From: Neocallimastix lanati (nom. inval.) | Taxonomy: Eukaryota > Neocallimastigomycota > Neocallimastigomycetes > Neocallimastigales > Neocallimastigaceae | Reading direction: 5' to 3' | Assembly (NCBI GenBank): GCA_016946835.1 | Contig: JACVTC010000090.1 | Span: 124,001 to 188,000 of the forward strand | Length of the DNA: 64,000 nt | Shown here: positions 1 through 13,300 of the stretch, in pieces | Layout of the letters: the number at the start of each line of letters is the position of its first letter | Position numbering within the stretch: position 1 is the stretch's first letter | Notes under the pieces: model-generated | The model's database searches: none | The model's input: only the letters and a program-made list of their open reading frames with translations | What the model was told of the DNA's origin: nothing | Position numbers and translations under genes: made by a program

Positions 1-660
1 AATAAAATAAAATAAAATAAAATAAAATAAAATAAAATAAAATAAAATAAAATAAAATAAAATAAAATAAAATAAAATAAAATAAAATAAAATAAAATAA
101 ATAGTAGAATATTAAATATAAAGTACAGATTGAATAAAATAAAATAAATAGTAGAATATTAAATATAAAGTACAGATTGAATAAAATAAAATAAATAGTA
201 GAATATTAAATATAAAGTACAGATTGAATAAAATAAAATAAATAGTAGAATATTAAATATAAAGTACAGATTGAATAAAATAAAATAAATAGTAGAATAT
301 TAAATATAAAGTACAGATTGAATAAAATAAAATAAATAGTAGAATATTAAATATAAAGTACAGATTGAATAAAATAAAATAAATAGTAGAATATTAAATA
401 TAAAGTACAGATTGAATAAAATAAAATAAATAGTAGAATATTAAATATAAAGTACAGATTGAATAAAATAAAATAAAATAAAATAAAATAAAATAAAATA
501 AAATAAAATAAAATAAAAAAAAATAAAATGAAATGAAATTAAATAAAATAAATAGTAGAATATCAAATATTAAAGTACAGATTGTATAAAATAAAATAAA
601 ATAAAATAAATAGAAGAAATATAAATATAAAGTATAAATTGAATAAAATAAAATAAAATA
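1..660. repeat. 47-bp minisatellite embedded in (AAAAT)n
   Basis: Positions 1-100 are pure AAAAT pentamers. From about 94 to 470 a 47-bp unit repeats about eight times almost without change; it contains the core GTAGAATATTAAATATAAAG followed by TACAGATTGAAT and two AAAAT pentamers. Repeat starts at 126 and 173 give the period. Diverged units with longer pentamer stretches follow to 660. The same core recurs at 37.6, 40.2 (inverted) and 51.9 kb. No coding potential. Confidence 0.95.
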
Positions 661-1260
661 AAATATAAATTTACATTTAATTATTTTTAATATATACTTT
701 GTTTTTTTATTATTTTAAATAATACTCTGTTTATTTTATTTTATTTTTATATTTTTAACTATGTTATTGTGATGATATTTATAAGGAAAAAAAATTACAC
801 AAAAACACAAAATAGAAATAATTATAAAATTTATCGATTATTAATATTAATTTTAATATTTATTTTTAAATAAATAAAATTTGGTTAACTTTTAAAATAT
901 AAAAATTTATTCATATATTATGTTTTATAATATATAATTTTTAATGTTTATTACTAAGTTTCAATATATTTTATATTATATGTTTTATAATATATATATT
1001 TAAATTTAATGATTGAATGGAATAAACCATTATAGTGAAAGACATGATATTGTGATGATAAATAAAAAATATTCATATATATATTTATTTTTGTTTAATT
1101 TTTTTAAAACATTTCAGGCTGGTTTTCTTTAGCTTCAGCATTTTCTGGTACTTTAAAATCTTTTTATAATTGAAAATATATATATGAATATTTATCTTAA
1201 TTAAATACAATAATATTTATTTTTTTTTTTTTTTAAATATACTTATATTACTAATAATAA
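661..1260. other. AT-rich DNA without a clear gene
   Basis: Mostly A/T runs. The one less simple patch is 1104-1160. Read on the minus strand it gives a short open stretch, KVPENAEAKENQPEMF, ending at a TAA at 1104-1106, preceded by a possible AAAAAG acceptor. It could be a last exon, but nothing confirms this. Confidence 0.6.
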
Positions 1261-1718
<458 letters not shown>

Positions 1719-1792
1719 AGTTTATAAGTTTATTTAAGAAGGAGTAACTAAATATAAATATAGGGACAGAATAAAAATACATGAAGTTTTTT

Positions 1793-1906
1793 TTAGAGTT
1801 TCGAGGACGAAATGGCCTCTAACTCTTCCCATTCATTGATAATAATTCTATGTGGATAAAAATTATCATTCCAATCTGTATCAGAAGTTCTTTTTTGTCT
1901 TACCAT
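1793..1906 (-). CDS. Short ORF A, 37 codons, unknown (related to ORF B)
   Basis: An ATG at 1906 opens 37 codons ending at a TAA. The sequence is a patch of normal complexity in otherwise A/T-simple DNA. The product contains SDTDW near the start and INEWEELEAI near the end. The neighbouring ORF B (2284-2394) has TDTDS and IEEWEKLEAI at matching positions, so the two are homologous. The ATG is followed by GTAAGA, which could instead be a splice donor, so this may be an exon remnant rather than a complete gene. No family recognised. Confidence 0.3.
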   Translation of the reverse strand: MVRQKRTSDTDWNDNFYPHRIIINEWEELEAISSSKL

Positions 1907-2283
1907 TAGATCATAGTGTAAAAATCATAAACTATAATAGGCGTAACATTAGTAAGAAAATTTTCAAGCCCCACAAAATATGAAATAGAAAAAGAAAACT
2001 CTCTCTGAGGTAGTCGAAAGATCTTAAATAATATGATTTCTTAAAAAATTTAAAAATAGTTTATATTATAAATATTCGAAATACTTTGATATATAGTATG
2101 TAATATAAAAATAATAGTTATAATCTTAATAAATATTATTATAATTTTTTTATTTTTTTTTTTTTTTTTTTCAGACTAAGAGAATAACTTTATTTAATTT
2201 ATAATAATAATAAAATTACATGAATTAAATGAAAAAAAAACAATAAATAAAATACATGAAATAAAATATTATATATTATAAAA

Positions 2284-2394
2284 TTATAAAAGAATAGCCT
2301 CTAACTTTTCCCATTCCTCGATCATAACACCACGTCCATTATTGTGAGTAACAATTTCAGTATTAGTGTTATCAACCGAATCTGTATCTGTCAT
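2284..2394 (-). CDS. Short ORF B, 36 codons, unknown (related to ORF A)
   Basis: An ATG at 2394 opens 36 codons ending with a TAA at 2284-2286. The product starts MTDTDSVDN and ends EEWEKLEAILL, matching ORF A about 490 bases away on the same strand. The reading frame stays open upstream of the ATG for a few codons (FSPPGK), so it could be the last exon of a longer gene. The pair suggests a tandem duplication of a small gene or terminal exon. Function unknown. Confidence 0.3.
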   Translation of the reverse strand: MTDTDSVDNTNTEIVTHNNGRGVMIEEWEKLEAILL

Positions 2395-2409
2395 TTTACC
2401 AGGAGGTGA

Positions 2410-2977
2410 AAATATTATTATAATAATAAATAAAATTTATTTAAATTAAAAAAAAAAAATTTTTTTATTATAAATTTAAAGATTCTATTATTAAATAAAA
2501 ATTTTAATTATAATTTTTATGGTCTATTTAATAATTCATTTTTTAAAATTTTCTTTCTTTTAATAAATATGAAAAAAAAAAAGTGTTATAATGAATAAAT
2601 AATATATAAATAAATAAAAAATATACTAATAAATATGTAATATTTTATCGATAATAATAATAAAAAATTGATTTTTTTTCAATTAGTATAAATATTTTTA
2701 TAATCTTAATTTTTATTATATTTTTATATTATTTAAAATTTATATAAAAAAATCTATAATAAACAAAATAAATATTTCTATATAATATATATAATATTCA
2801 TTTTAAATATAATAGAGAGTAAAAAAAAAAATTAGAAAATGTTAGGTTAGAAATTTAAATTATTATTATTATTATTATAATTACTATTAAAATAGTAATA
2901 AATTCAATCTTAATCGTTTAATATTTATTTTTAAGACTAAAACTTTGAAATATATGTATTTTTTTTTTTTAAAAAAA

Positions 2978-3024
<47 letters not shown>

Positions 3025-3361
3025 ATAATAATATCAGTTATAAAAATTATTAATATTTGGAAGTCAAAAATAAAATCTATATTAATATTATTACCGTAAT
3101 ACATGGTAATATTTACAAAGTTACATGGATTAAAATTAGATAAAATAATAAATAAACATTAAAAGAAAAAAAAAAAAAAAAAAAAAGAAATCAAATACTT
3201 TTTTTGTTTTCGGATTATAATCTCTTTAATTATTTTGGTTAATAAATTGATCTATCTATTTTTATATTTCCTATTATTAACACCGTTAATATCATTTATT
3301 ATTAATATAATAATTTTTATTACTTTATAATTAGTCTGATATAATTTAATTTTATTTTTTA

Positions 3362-3450
<89 letters not shown>

Positions 3451-3679
3451 ATTTTATTATATTATATATATTTTTTTAAGTATAATTTTATTTAAAAAAT
3501 TCTATATCAATATTCAAAATAATAAATTAATTTCATAAATATAAATTAAAATAAATAAGATATATATTAGATATTATTATTATTAATTTTTAAATTATTA
3601 TATATATAACTTATATACGTATATAATTATAATTAAATTATAAATATATATTTATATATTATTAATTTATTTATTCTTC

Positions 3680-3710
<31 letters not shown>

Positions 3711-3713
3711 TTT
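2410..3713. other. AT-rich intergenic DNA with simple repeats
   Basis: No supportable ORF. It holds an (AAT)n run near 2980-3015, a (TTA)n run at about 3365-3407 running straight into a T run of roughly 40 bases, and a TA dinucleotide run at 3682-3710 just beyond the stop codon of the RasGEF gene. It presumably includes that gene's 3' untranslated region. Confidence 0.7.
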
Positions 3714-5876
3714 TTAATTTTTAGTTTGGGTTTCTGGGAGGTTCATATGAATATCATTTGGAATAATTTTTGATAAATTTACATTCACTTCAGCTTCATT
3801 TTCCATTCCATCTTCAATTTCATTTGTTTTATAATCAAAATTTTTTATTTTTGGATTTGTATTTAAAATAATGGAAAGGGATTTTTCTGCAAGTGAAGCT
3901 TCCATAGAATCTTCATTTAATGTATTCGTAATAAAATTTAATTTAGTAGTACTGGTATCGTTAATATACTTTTGATAAGAAATTTTAATTGATGATGGTG
4001 AGAAAGAACCATCATTTGAAGTTTTTGGGGATGATGGGATAAATGTAGATGAAGAAGATGAAGTTGAAACAGAATTTGGAGGTTCACAAGCTAAACTTAA
4101 ATCATAAGCAATCTTTTGATTTTGTATTTCAAATTCACTACATAATATATGAGTTAAAATATTATCATCAAGGTATAAACTATTATTAATAGTCATTATT
4201 TCATTAAGATCATTCAAAGAAGAATTATTATTAGTATTACCACTATTATTGCTATTAACATTGTTGCTATTTATATTATTTACATTATTATTATTGTTAC
4301 TATTAATATTATTAATATTATTAATATTATCATTATCAATATTACTATTAACAGTATTAACATTTAGTGGGGTGGTTTTATTATAAGTCGATGTAGAATT
4401 TAGAGAAGGATTATTTAAAAAGGTAGAAGTTAAAGAGGAAAGTGATAATGAACAAAATCCTTTACCATAAAGTCTTGATTCAATATATACTGCAATATCT
4501 TCAATTTCATCTGTTGGAAGGGAAGAACTATTATGATTATGGAAAAGACTAAAAGCATTATTAGTAATATTTTGGAAAGAATGATGGGGGTTAAGAGTTA
4601 ATGAAAAAAGTCCTTGACTTTGATTTGGTAAATATACTTGTGATTTATTTGCATAACTAAGATTTGGTGATTGAAGATCAGGTGAGAAAAGAGTTGGTGT
4701 ATCACTATTGGATGGAATTGACGGAGTTTGTACCGGAGATAAGTGATAAGTTTGTTGAGAGGAGGCATAAGTGTTAGTACCTGATCCTGAAGAATTACGT
4801 TTAGGATCTGAAATATAATCTTTAGTTAAGAGAGTTCTATTTTTCTTTTTCATTAATACAGGTAAACGTTGAATTATAGGTAAGAAGGTTTGAGTAAATG
4901 GATACTTTTCGGTAGAATATTTTTTAATCGTATTAAGAACCTTATTCATAATTTTATATCTTTCAAAATTAACTAATTCAACACCACTTGGAAGAGTTTT
5001 AAAAGTAGGATTACCATCAATGATAAATCTAAAATCTTTCATTATAATAGGGAAGAATGGAACGACTGGACCTTTTGCCATAGCAATAGCTTTACGATAA
5101 TATTTCATATTGGATACTGGACTTAATAATTTTTCTAAATTATTTAAAGTTGTGATTTCTTTATTATTTATTAACTCCCATGTTTGTTTTAAACGTTGAA
5201 CTGGGGGTGATAATAAACCACTCACAATAAATAATGCTGAATGGAAATTATTAAATTCACGAGAATATTTCGCAATTTCGATAAACTTACGTATAAGATA
5301 TTTTCTAGTTTTGATATTTTGTACACTGCAAATTTCCATAGCAACCCAATTTCTTATTAAATTACTACGTTTCGTCATCAAATCAATTGGATTTTCATCA
5401 AATTTCTTATCTTCCTCAATTTCTTTTTCATAACGGAATCTTAAAGAGGGTTTAATAAATTCAAATTCTTCATTTTTGTAACTATTAGATAACTTTGATG
5501 CAATATCATGCCATGTTACAACAGAAAATATTTCTTGATCAACTACACATAAATATTTAGCAATAGTTTTTGAATCAAAATCATATAATATTGAAGAGTT
5601 TGTTAAATTAATAGTAATCTCTCTTGAAATATCATCATCTGTTAAATTTCTTATTGGTATTAAATTAAATGGTAAATTTCTATATTTTGCTGAAGATGAT
5701 AATATCTAGTAATAATTATAATTAAATATACATATATATAATTAGAATTTTTTTTAATAAAATTAAATAAAAAGTATTAGTACAAATATAAATATAAATA
5801 TAAATATAAATATAAATATAAATATAAATATAAATATAAATATAAATATAATGAATAATTAAAGTATTAATTATTG

Positions 5877-5927
<51 letters not shown>

Positions 5928-7730
5928 AAAAAGGTAAAAAAACAAAAAAAAAATTACAATTTTTGTAGCATTTCTCTTTAAACGATCAGCTTCGTTTTTA
6001 AATCCCGATGACCATATAGCAGAAATAAAATATTCTAAAAGAGCATGGACTAATGCATTCTTAACAAAACAATTATACTGAATGGATATCCAACGATTAA
6101 GAGCATAAATAACTTTTAATTGAATTTGTTTACGCCATTTATTGAACTTTTGTTCATCCGCATCTTCCTTATTTTCTAATTGAACATTAAAACGAGCAAT
6201 AAGATTATGCATAAGATCTACAGATGAAATAAAGAACTGATGATATTGAATAAAAGTATCCACATATTCTTCATTATAAGTAGACTCATTAGCTAATCTT
6301 AAAAGTAATTTTTCAACTGTACCAGAAACAATTGATATTTTTTCACTGGTAACTTCAAATCCTATTACTTCTCTTCCTTCTTCAAAGAAATATATTGTAC
6401 CTTTATTTATGGCATATTTATTACTAAAATAACTATTATCAGTTGAAGCCTCTGATTGATTAACGAAATTTTTAATATTGAATGAATTTTGATTTCTTCT
6501 AAAATACTTAATATCATCAAAAATAACGGATCTTTTTTCAGAAGCTTCAATTTCTTTTCTAATTTGCTTTCTTTCATATCTCAAAAGTTTTTTCTTAAAG
6601 GATTTTTCTTCTGATAATGATTTTTTATGATCATGCTTAGATTTTTCATCTTTCTTTTCAACATTTTTAACATTTAATTCTGAATTTTTTGTTTCTTTAT
6701 AAATAGTAATGGTCTTATTACCATTATCTAAATATGACATTTCATTATCTATTGCTCCACTATGCTCTACTTTTGGTTCTGATAATAATTGTTGTTGTTG
6801 TTCTGTTATTTCTGAAGAAGAACTTGTTTTAGTCAATGTTCTACCTTTAAATTTGTTTTTACGATTCTTTTGTAAAATATAAGTGTAGTAGGCTTCATCA
6901 TTTTCATAATCATTTTCATCATCTTCTTCTATATAATTTTTATGAAGATTATTATTACTGATACTAGCTTTATAATTTAATGTCGACATATCTAATTCAT
7001 TATAATTGTTTTCATTAGAAATATGTTCTGCTGAGTCTATTATAGGTGTACTTTGACTTGAAATAGGATCATAATTATTTTCTAACTTATAATTTTTTAT
7101 ACGTGAAATATAATATGCTTCATTTTCATTCAACTTTTCTTGTTTTGAAGCGAGTAGTTGTTGTTGTTGGTCTTCTTCATCTTCTTCTTCAATAATATTA
7201 TTTTCTTGCTTATATTTTTGAATAATATTTTCATTTTCATCTAAATTAATAAAAGTAGCATACTTTTTTCTTTTATTATTTTCTTGATCATCCTCCGATC
7301 TTTCCTCATCATCATATTGTTCTTTGTAATGATTATTATTGTTTATATTTTTAATTTCTGTATAAGTATTTCTAGAGGTGTTATTATTCTTTTTATATGT
7401 AAATTGACCATCTTGCATATACACATGTTCATTTCTTATTAAATTATTACCACCCTTATTTTTATTATTAATGTAAGACATTGATAATATATCATGAGTT
7501 GGAATATCCTTAGTATCATTAGTGTTAATGGTTTTTAAATTTTTTTCCATATTTAATTTCTTTGAACCAACTTCCACACGATTAATGAAATTTTCAATTT
7601 TTTTTGAATTTTCTGTTAGTTTATATTGTACAGATAATGATTCCCCTCTTGGCGGATGTCTTTGACGACCTTAAAATAATATAAATATAAAAATTTAATT
7701 TTATTAAAAAACATAAATAGAAATAACCAT

Positions 7731-7764
<34 letters not shown>

Positions 7765-10325
7765 TTTATATTAAAAATATTTATTAATTATATAAATATA
7801 TAAATTAATTACTTAATAATGCAATTGGATCTGGACTTTTTCTATTTAAAGTAGAAGATGTAGACAAACTATCAATTTTTACGATTGAATTCATTAAATC
7901 ATCTAATAATGTCACATAAAAATAACATGTTGAAATCAATTGCGGATATGAAGCCTAATATCATTAAAATGTTTAATTTATCATAAATTATCAAATTATC
8001 AAAAATATATTTTTAATATTATATTATTAATTATTATTTATCATGAATTAATAAAAAAAAATTTTTATTAATGAAAAATTAAAAACATTAATTCTTATAC
8101 TATCGAATATACTAATATTGATAATATATTAATGACAATGAAAATATTTATAAATCAAATTTGAAGGTTTTAAATATATAAATACCTGTAAGTTATTCTT
8201 AGCTTCCTTCCCTTCACTTTTCATTTTTATACGATCAACTTTTCTACGAATAGATGATATAGCTTCTAATAATTTTGAACATATACCTTGAGTAACCTTA
8301 ATATCAATGTCCTGTGGACCATTTAAATACCAAGTATCATGTAAAGCTAAAACAATTTTAGTATAGGATAAAAGAGAAGTTGTTGAGCGCATAAAATTTG
8401 ATGTTGTGGATGAATTTATAATATCCTGTGAATAAGTTGGATCTAAAATATATGATACTTTTGATAAAACAAATGGTGCTAATACTAAAATTTCAGTAAT
8501 ACACATTTCAATATCATATAATAATGTATTGGCAATCTGTAATAATATAAATTGAAAATTATTTATTATAATAATAATAAATAATAATTATTTTAATATT
8601 TGTAAAATTAATAAATAAATAAATTAATAAATAAATAAATAAATATAAATTATGTAATATAATACGATTCTATATTTATTTATTTATTATTATTATTTTT
8701 TTTTTTTTATTTTTTTAATTACTATATATAAGTATATTTACTCTTTGTAATTTTTCTTCACAATATTCTGAAATTTTATCAATCATTAATTGAATTTCTC
8801 TATTTTTTCTTAAACCTCTAATTTTCTCAATAACAGGATTAATTTCAATAGGAATATCAATAATCAATTTATTTTCAAGATCATCAAAATCAATATCATA
8901 ATTATAATGATTATCATCAACGGCTTCTAATACCGAAGAATTTTTTAATTCATTTAATGAATATGATGATGCGATCTTTTCATCAATTGTCTTATCATTT
9001 CCGGGTACTTGTAGTTTTGGTGAGGTTTCAGTTAAAAATATATTTTCTTGATCCATATCATTTCCTGAATATATTGAAGCTTTAAGTGAACCATTACGAT
9101 TTAACGTAAGTGGATTAATAGAAGCTCTATAACTTTTTTGAATTTCATATTTACTATTAGCATCTAAAAGATTTGGTGTAAGAATATTATTTAATTGTGG
9201 TGAATTAATCTTTAAAGAAGAACCCAAAGAATTTGCTGATTTATTATCTTCTTTAGAAGATATAAAATTTAATTTTGATTCGTCATAATAATTAGAAGTA
9301 TTATTATTACTATTGCTCCTATTATAATCATCTTTATTATTATATTTCATTAAGTTAGCATTTAATTGGTTAATATGATTTATTTGTTGTTGACGAAATT
9401 GATCGAGTAACTCTTCTTTTTCTTTTGAACTATTTGAATTTATTGGAATTGAATAAATACCTCGATTAGAAGATGAATTAGAAGGTACACTTTGTGCTGA
9501 TGATGTAATAGAAGAAGCACCTGATATTGGAATTGATAATAACTGATTATTAGGTAATTCCTTATTAATCGATTGTACAATAGATTGAATTGAATCCCAT
9601 ATATTTACTGATGATGGACACTGATTAATTAATGATATTAAATCAATATTATTGATATCTATGTTTGGAGTTGACGAACTTGAATTCACTCTTGATTTTG
9701 ATGGTGATGATATCATAAAAGGTGAAGTAGACACCGTTGTATTAAAAGAATTAGTATTATATAAGTTCTTTTTATAGTAAATATTAAATATAAAATTGAT
9801 ATATATTAATTATTAAAAATGGAAATTTTGTTAAATATTTATTTATATTCAAATATTAAATTAACATATTATAAATAAAAAAATTTTATTTTAATTGTTT
9901 GTTATTTTTTAAAATGAAACATTATTATTATGTATATTGTACTATTAATATCAATAAAAAATTTTTTTTTCATTTATTACATTTTGTCCTAATTTAAATG
10001 AACTCGTCCTTAAATTATGTGAATTGGTTAATGGAATAGAAGAAGAAGTAGGTGTTGTAGCAGAATATTGATATGGACCTGATAATGGTGAAGGAATAGA
10101 TGAAACAGGGGGTATGTTTACAGAATTTTTTTGTGAATTTGATATTTGTTGTTCCATTGTTAAATTATTATTATTATTATATATAGAAGATGATAATGAA
10201 GCTAAAGCTGCTTTTCTTAATGCTATTTCTAAATAAATTTTAAATAAAGATTGCAACTGATTTTCATTATCTTTTGGTGGTATAAATACTTCATTGGTAT
10301 TTAAAATATTGTCAACATTATTCAT
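3714..10325 (-). CDS. Ras guanine-nucleotide exchange factor (CDC25/RasGEF), six exons
   Basis: This gene encodes a protein that activates Ras-type GTPases by catalysing GDP release. Six exons read on the minus strand: 10325-9981, 9767-8742, 8536-8186, 7954-7813, 7669-5958 and 5705-3714. All introns are GT..AG (143-252 bases), and the exons sum to 5,568 bases, exactly 1,856 codons with the stop. Residues 1 to about 1000 are Asn/Ser/Glu-rich with helical blocks at 458-620. A RasGEF N-terminal (REM) domain lies near 1040-1185 (NESTYNEEYVDTFIQYHQFF). The catalytic domain lies near 1235-1480 (CVVDQEIFSVVTWHDI, RSNLIRNWVAMEI, KYSREFNNF, PFFPIIMKDF). The last 370 residues are low complexity with Asn runs. 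The start is the first good ATG; the frame stays open a little upstream. REM next to CDC25 is the usual RasGEF order. The length exceeds most fungal RasGEFs because of the low-complexity N-terminal half. The target GTPase cannot be told. Confidence 0.93.
5790..5851. repeat. (AAATAT)n hexamer run inside RasGEF intron 5
   Basis: About ten AAATAT hexamers, followed by a T run of roughly 35 bases at 5888-5923. Both lie within the intron 5706-5957 that separates the REM and catalytic exons. Confidence 0.9.
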
Positions 10326-13300
10326 CTTTTTAATAAAAATTAAGAATACTTTTTTCTATTCAATAATTAATTTTTATTTTGTTTATATAAATTTCTATAG
10401 AATTTTTACTTTAATAAATTTATAATCTTATTAAATATATATTTATATTTTTTTTTTTAAAAAAAAATAAATTAATTTATACTCATAATAATTTATATTG
10501 TTTCTTATTCTCAATTTATAATATATGTTAAAAAATATTGTCTTATACTGATATATTTAATAGTTAAATTAATTTTTAATCTATACTTCTATATCGATAT
10601 AATATATATAGAAATATTTCTATTATTTATTATTATTAGTTGTTTTATTAGAATTAAAATATTTATTTATATATTCTTTATTTATTTATTTATTTATTTA
10701 TTTTTATTTTGCTATTTCAAATAAATATGTTTAAATTAAAATATAAAAAAAATATATATATATATAATTTAATTATTATTTTAGTCAAAAGGATAATTAA
10801 TTATTATGTTATGCACAATCAAAATATACTAAATAAAAAAAAAACTTACTATTACTATTTATTCAAGATTTATAATCATTTTAATTATTATTTATAAATT
10901 TGGATTTCAAAATGAAAAATTTATTAATATTGTTTATGGATATTATTTTAATAAATGTTTATTTTTCTTTTATATAAAATCGATTAATTTTTTTACTTTT
11001 TTTTAAAAAAAATATATAATTTTTAATTTTTCCTAGAAAAAAAAAAATTCTAAAACTTTTAATGAAATAATATTATAATTAATTTAATATATAATTATTT
11101 TCATTGTTATTTTAAAATAATATTCATATGTCTATTATAGATATAAAGATTGCTTTTTTAATCTATATAAACATATAAAGTGAATGAATTTAAAATAGAC
11201 CTTTATAATTTTATGAAAAAAAAAGAAAAAAAAAATAAAAAAAAAATAAAAAAAAAATAAAATTATCATATAATACAATATATATCAATTATACAATTTA
11301 TATAAGATTATAATCATAATAAATAAAATTTGGAAAAAAAACAAAACTTTTGATATATTGTAATATATAATAAGTATTATTTAATTAATTCATATATATA
11401 TTTTATTGATTAATAACTCTAAATATTAAAAAAAAAATACTAATTTGGAATAAATAATATATATAATATATATATCAATATAAATAAATTATTTAAAAGA
11501 ATATAAATATGTGGTACTTTCTATTAATCAAAATAAAAATAATTAATATTAAATATATCTTCATTTTATTAATTATTATAAATATACCGTTTTAGGAAAT
11601 TTTAAAAATTTTTTGTATATTTAATAAATTATTATAACATATATTATTCTAAATAATTCATATAAATCACAAAATTATAATATGTAAAATATATTATAAA
11701 TATATTATAATCTTATTCTTAACACTTCATTTAAATATAATCTAAATAATAAAAAAAATTTTTTTTGTCTTTCTTTTCATATATATATTTTATTATTATT
11801 TAAATTCATTAATAATATATATTTGTTAAGATATTATAATGATGGTAAATGATAAAATAGGAATATTTATTACTATTATTATTCATTTTTTTAAAATTTA
11901 ATTATTTATAATAGATTAAAAATGTATTTTAAAAGATGTAGAAATTTATTTAATTAATTCCTTTTCAATATATTCATTGTTAATCTATAATTAACAATTT
12001 TTTTATATAAAAGAAATTATATATACAAATATACATATACATTCAAAATAATCAAGTAAAAATTTTTTTTTTAATCTTTAATTTTTATACTTTAATTTTT
12101 CATTCATTTGTTCATATGTACTTATTTAACTAATGAAATAGCAATATAAATATATAAATTAATATAATTAGTACTAATAATGATAAATAATAATTTTTAA
12201 TTATGTAATAAAAAATTTAATATTTGCCATTATATTTTTCTTTTAAAGGAAATTTTCTATAATTAAAAAAATTTTTTTTTATAAACAACATAAATTATAT
12301 ATTAATGTATATTGTAATATTTAATTATTAAATTTATAATTTTTAGTATTGTTACACTATTTTCTATATCGTATGATATAATATTAATAAATAAAATAAT
12401 AATATTCTATATTAATTTTAATTATTATAATTTTTCTTTTTAAAAATAAATTATTCCATAATAATTCCAATAATATTTTGTATCTTTTTTTTTTATTTAA
12501 AATTGATTTTTCTTTCTTCAATAAATGATAATAGATCATTGAAATAACTAAAAAAGTTTTAACAAGAAAAAAGTATAATAAATTTATTAAAAAAGATATT
12601 CATATTATAAAAAAATATTGATACGAAATTATAATTAACTAAAAGTAATATTCATTGTGAAAGAAGTAGAAATAGTATTATTGAAAAAATAAAAAAAATA
12701 TATATATTAATGATTATAAAAATTAATAGTAATAGACATAGTATAAACTAATAAAAACATTTATTAATTATATTTGATTACTTGTGATAAAATATTATCT
12801 TTGAAAATTATTAAAAAGTGAAAATGAATAAACAATTTTTTTTTATATATAATCAATAATAATTATTAATATTAATTATTTTTTTAAATATAAGTTTTTT
12901 TTTTTATTCTTCTAATTATCAATAAATATTTAGAGAGAATAGAAATAAATAAAAAAAATATTAAATAATCTTTAACGTTTTATATTTTATTATTATTATC
13001 TATTTATTTATTCAAAAATTACTACCCATAACAATTTAAATTTTTTGAAATTCTATTGAATTTTTATAAAATTTTTATAAAATACAAAATAATAATTAAT
13101 AAATCTCTTAATCCTTATTTTTTCTATTATTTATTTCATACTGAAATAAGAGCAAAATATAGTAAAAAACAAGAACAAAAATGGAAAAATAAATAATTAT
13201 TAAATATTTAATTAGATATCAATACGATTAATTATATATTATGCTTTATTATTTAATAGTTATTATTTATTATTTTATTATTCATTTGCAATTAATTATT

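Noticed and set aside
1-660. CRISPR-like regular repeats
   Set aside because: Spacers are simple AAAAT pentamers, not unique sequence, and the genome is eukaryotic with introns.
10709-10897. 62-codon plus-strand ORF upstream of RasGEF
   Set aside because: Composition is only Asn/Ile/Tyr/Lys/Leu as expected from random AT-rich DNA.
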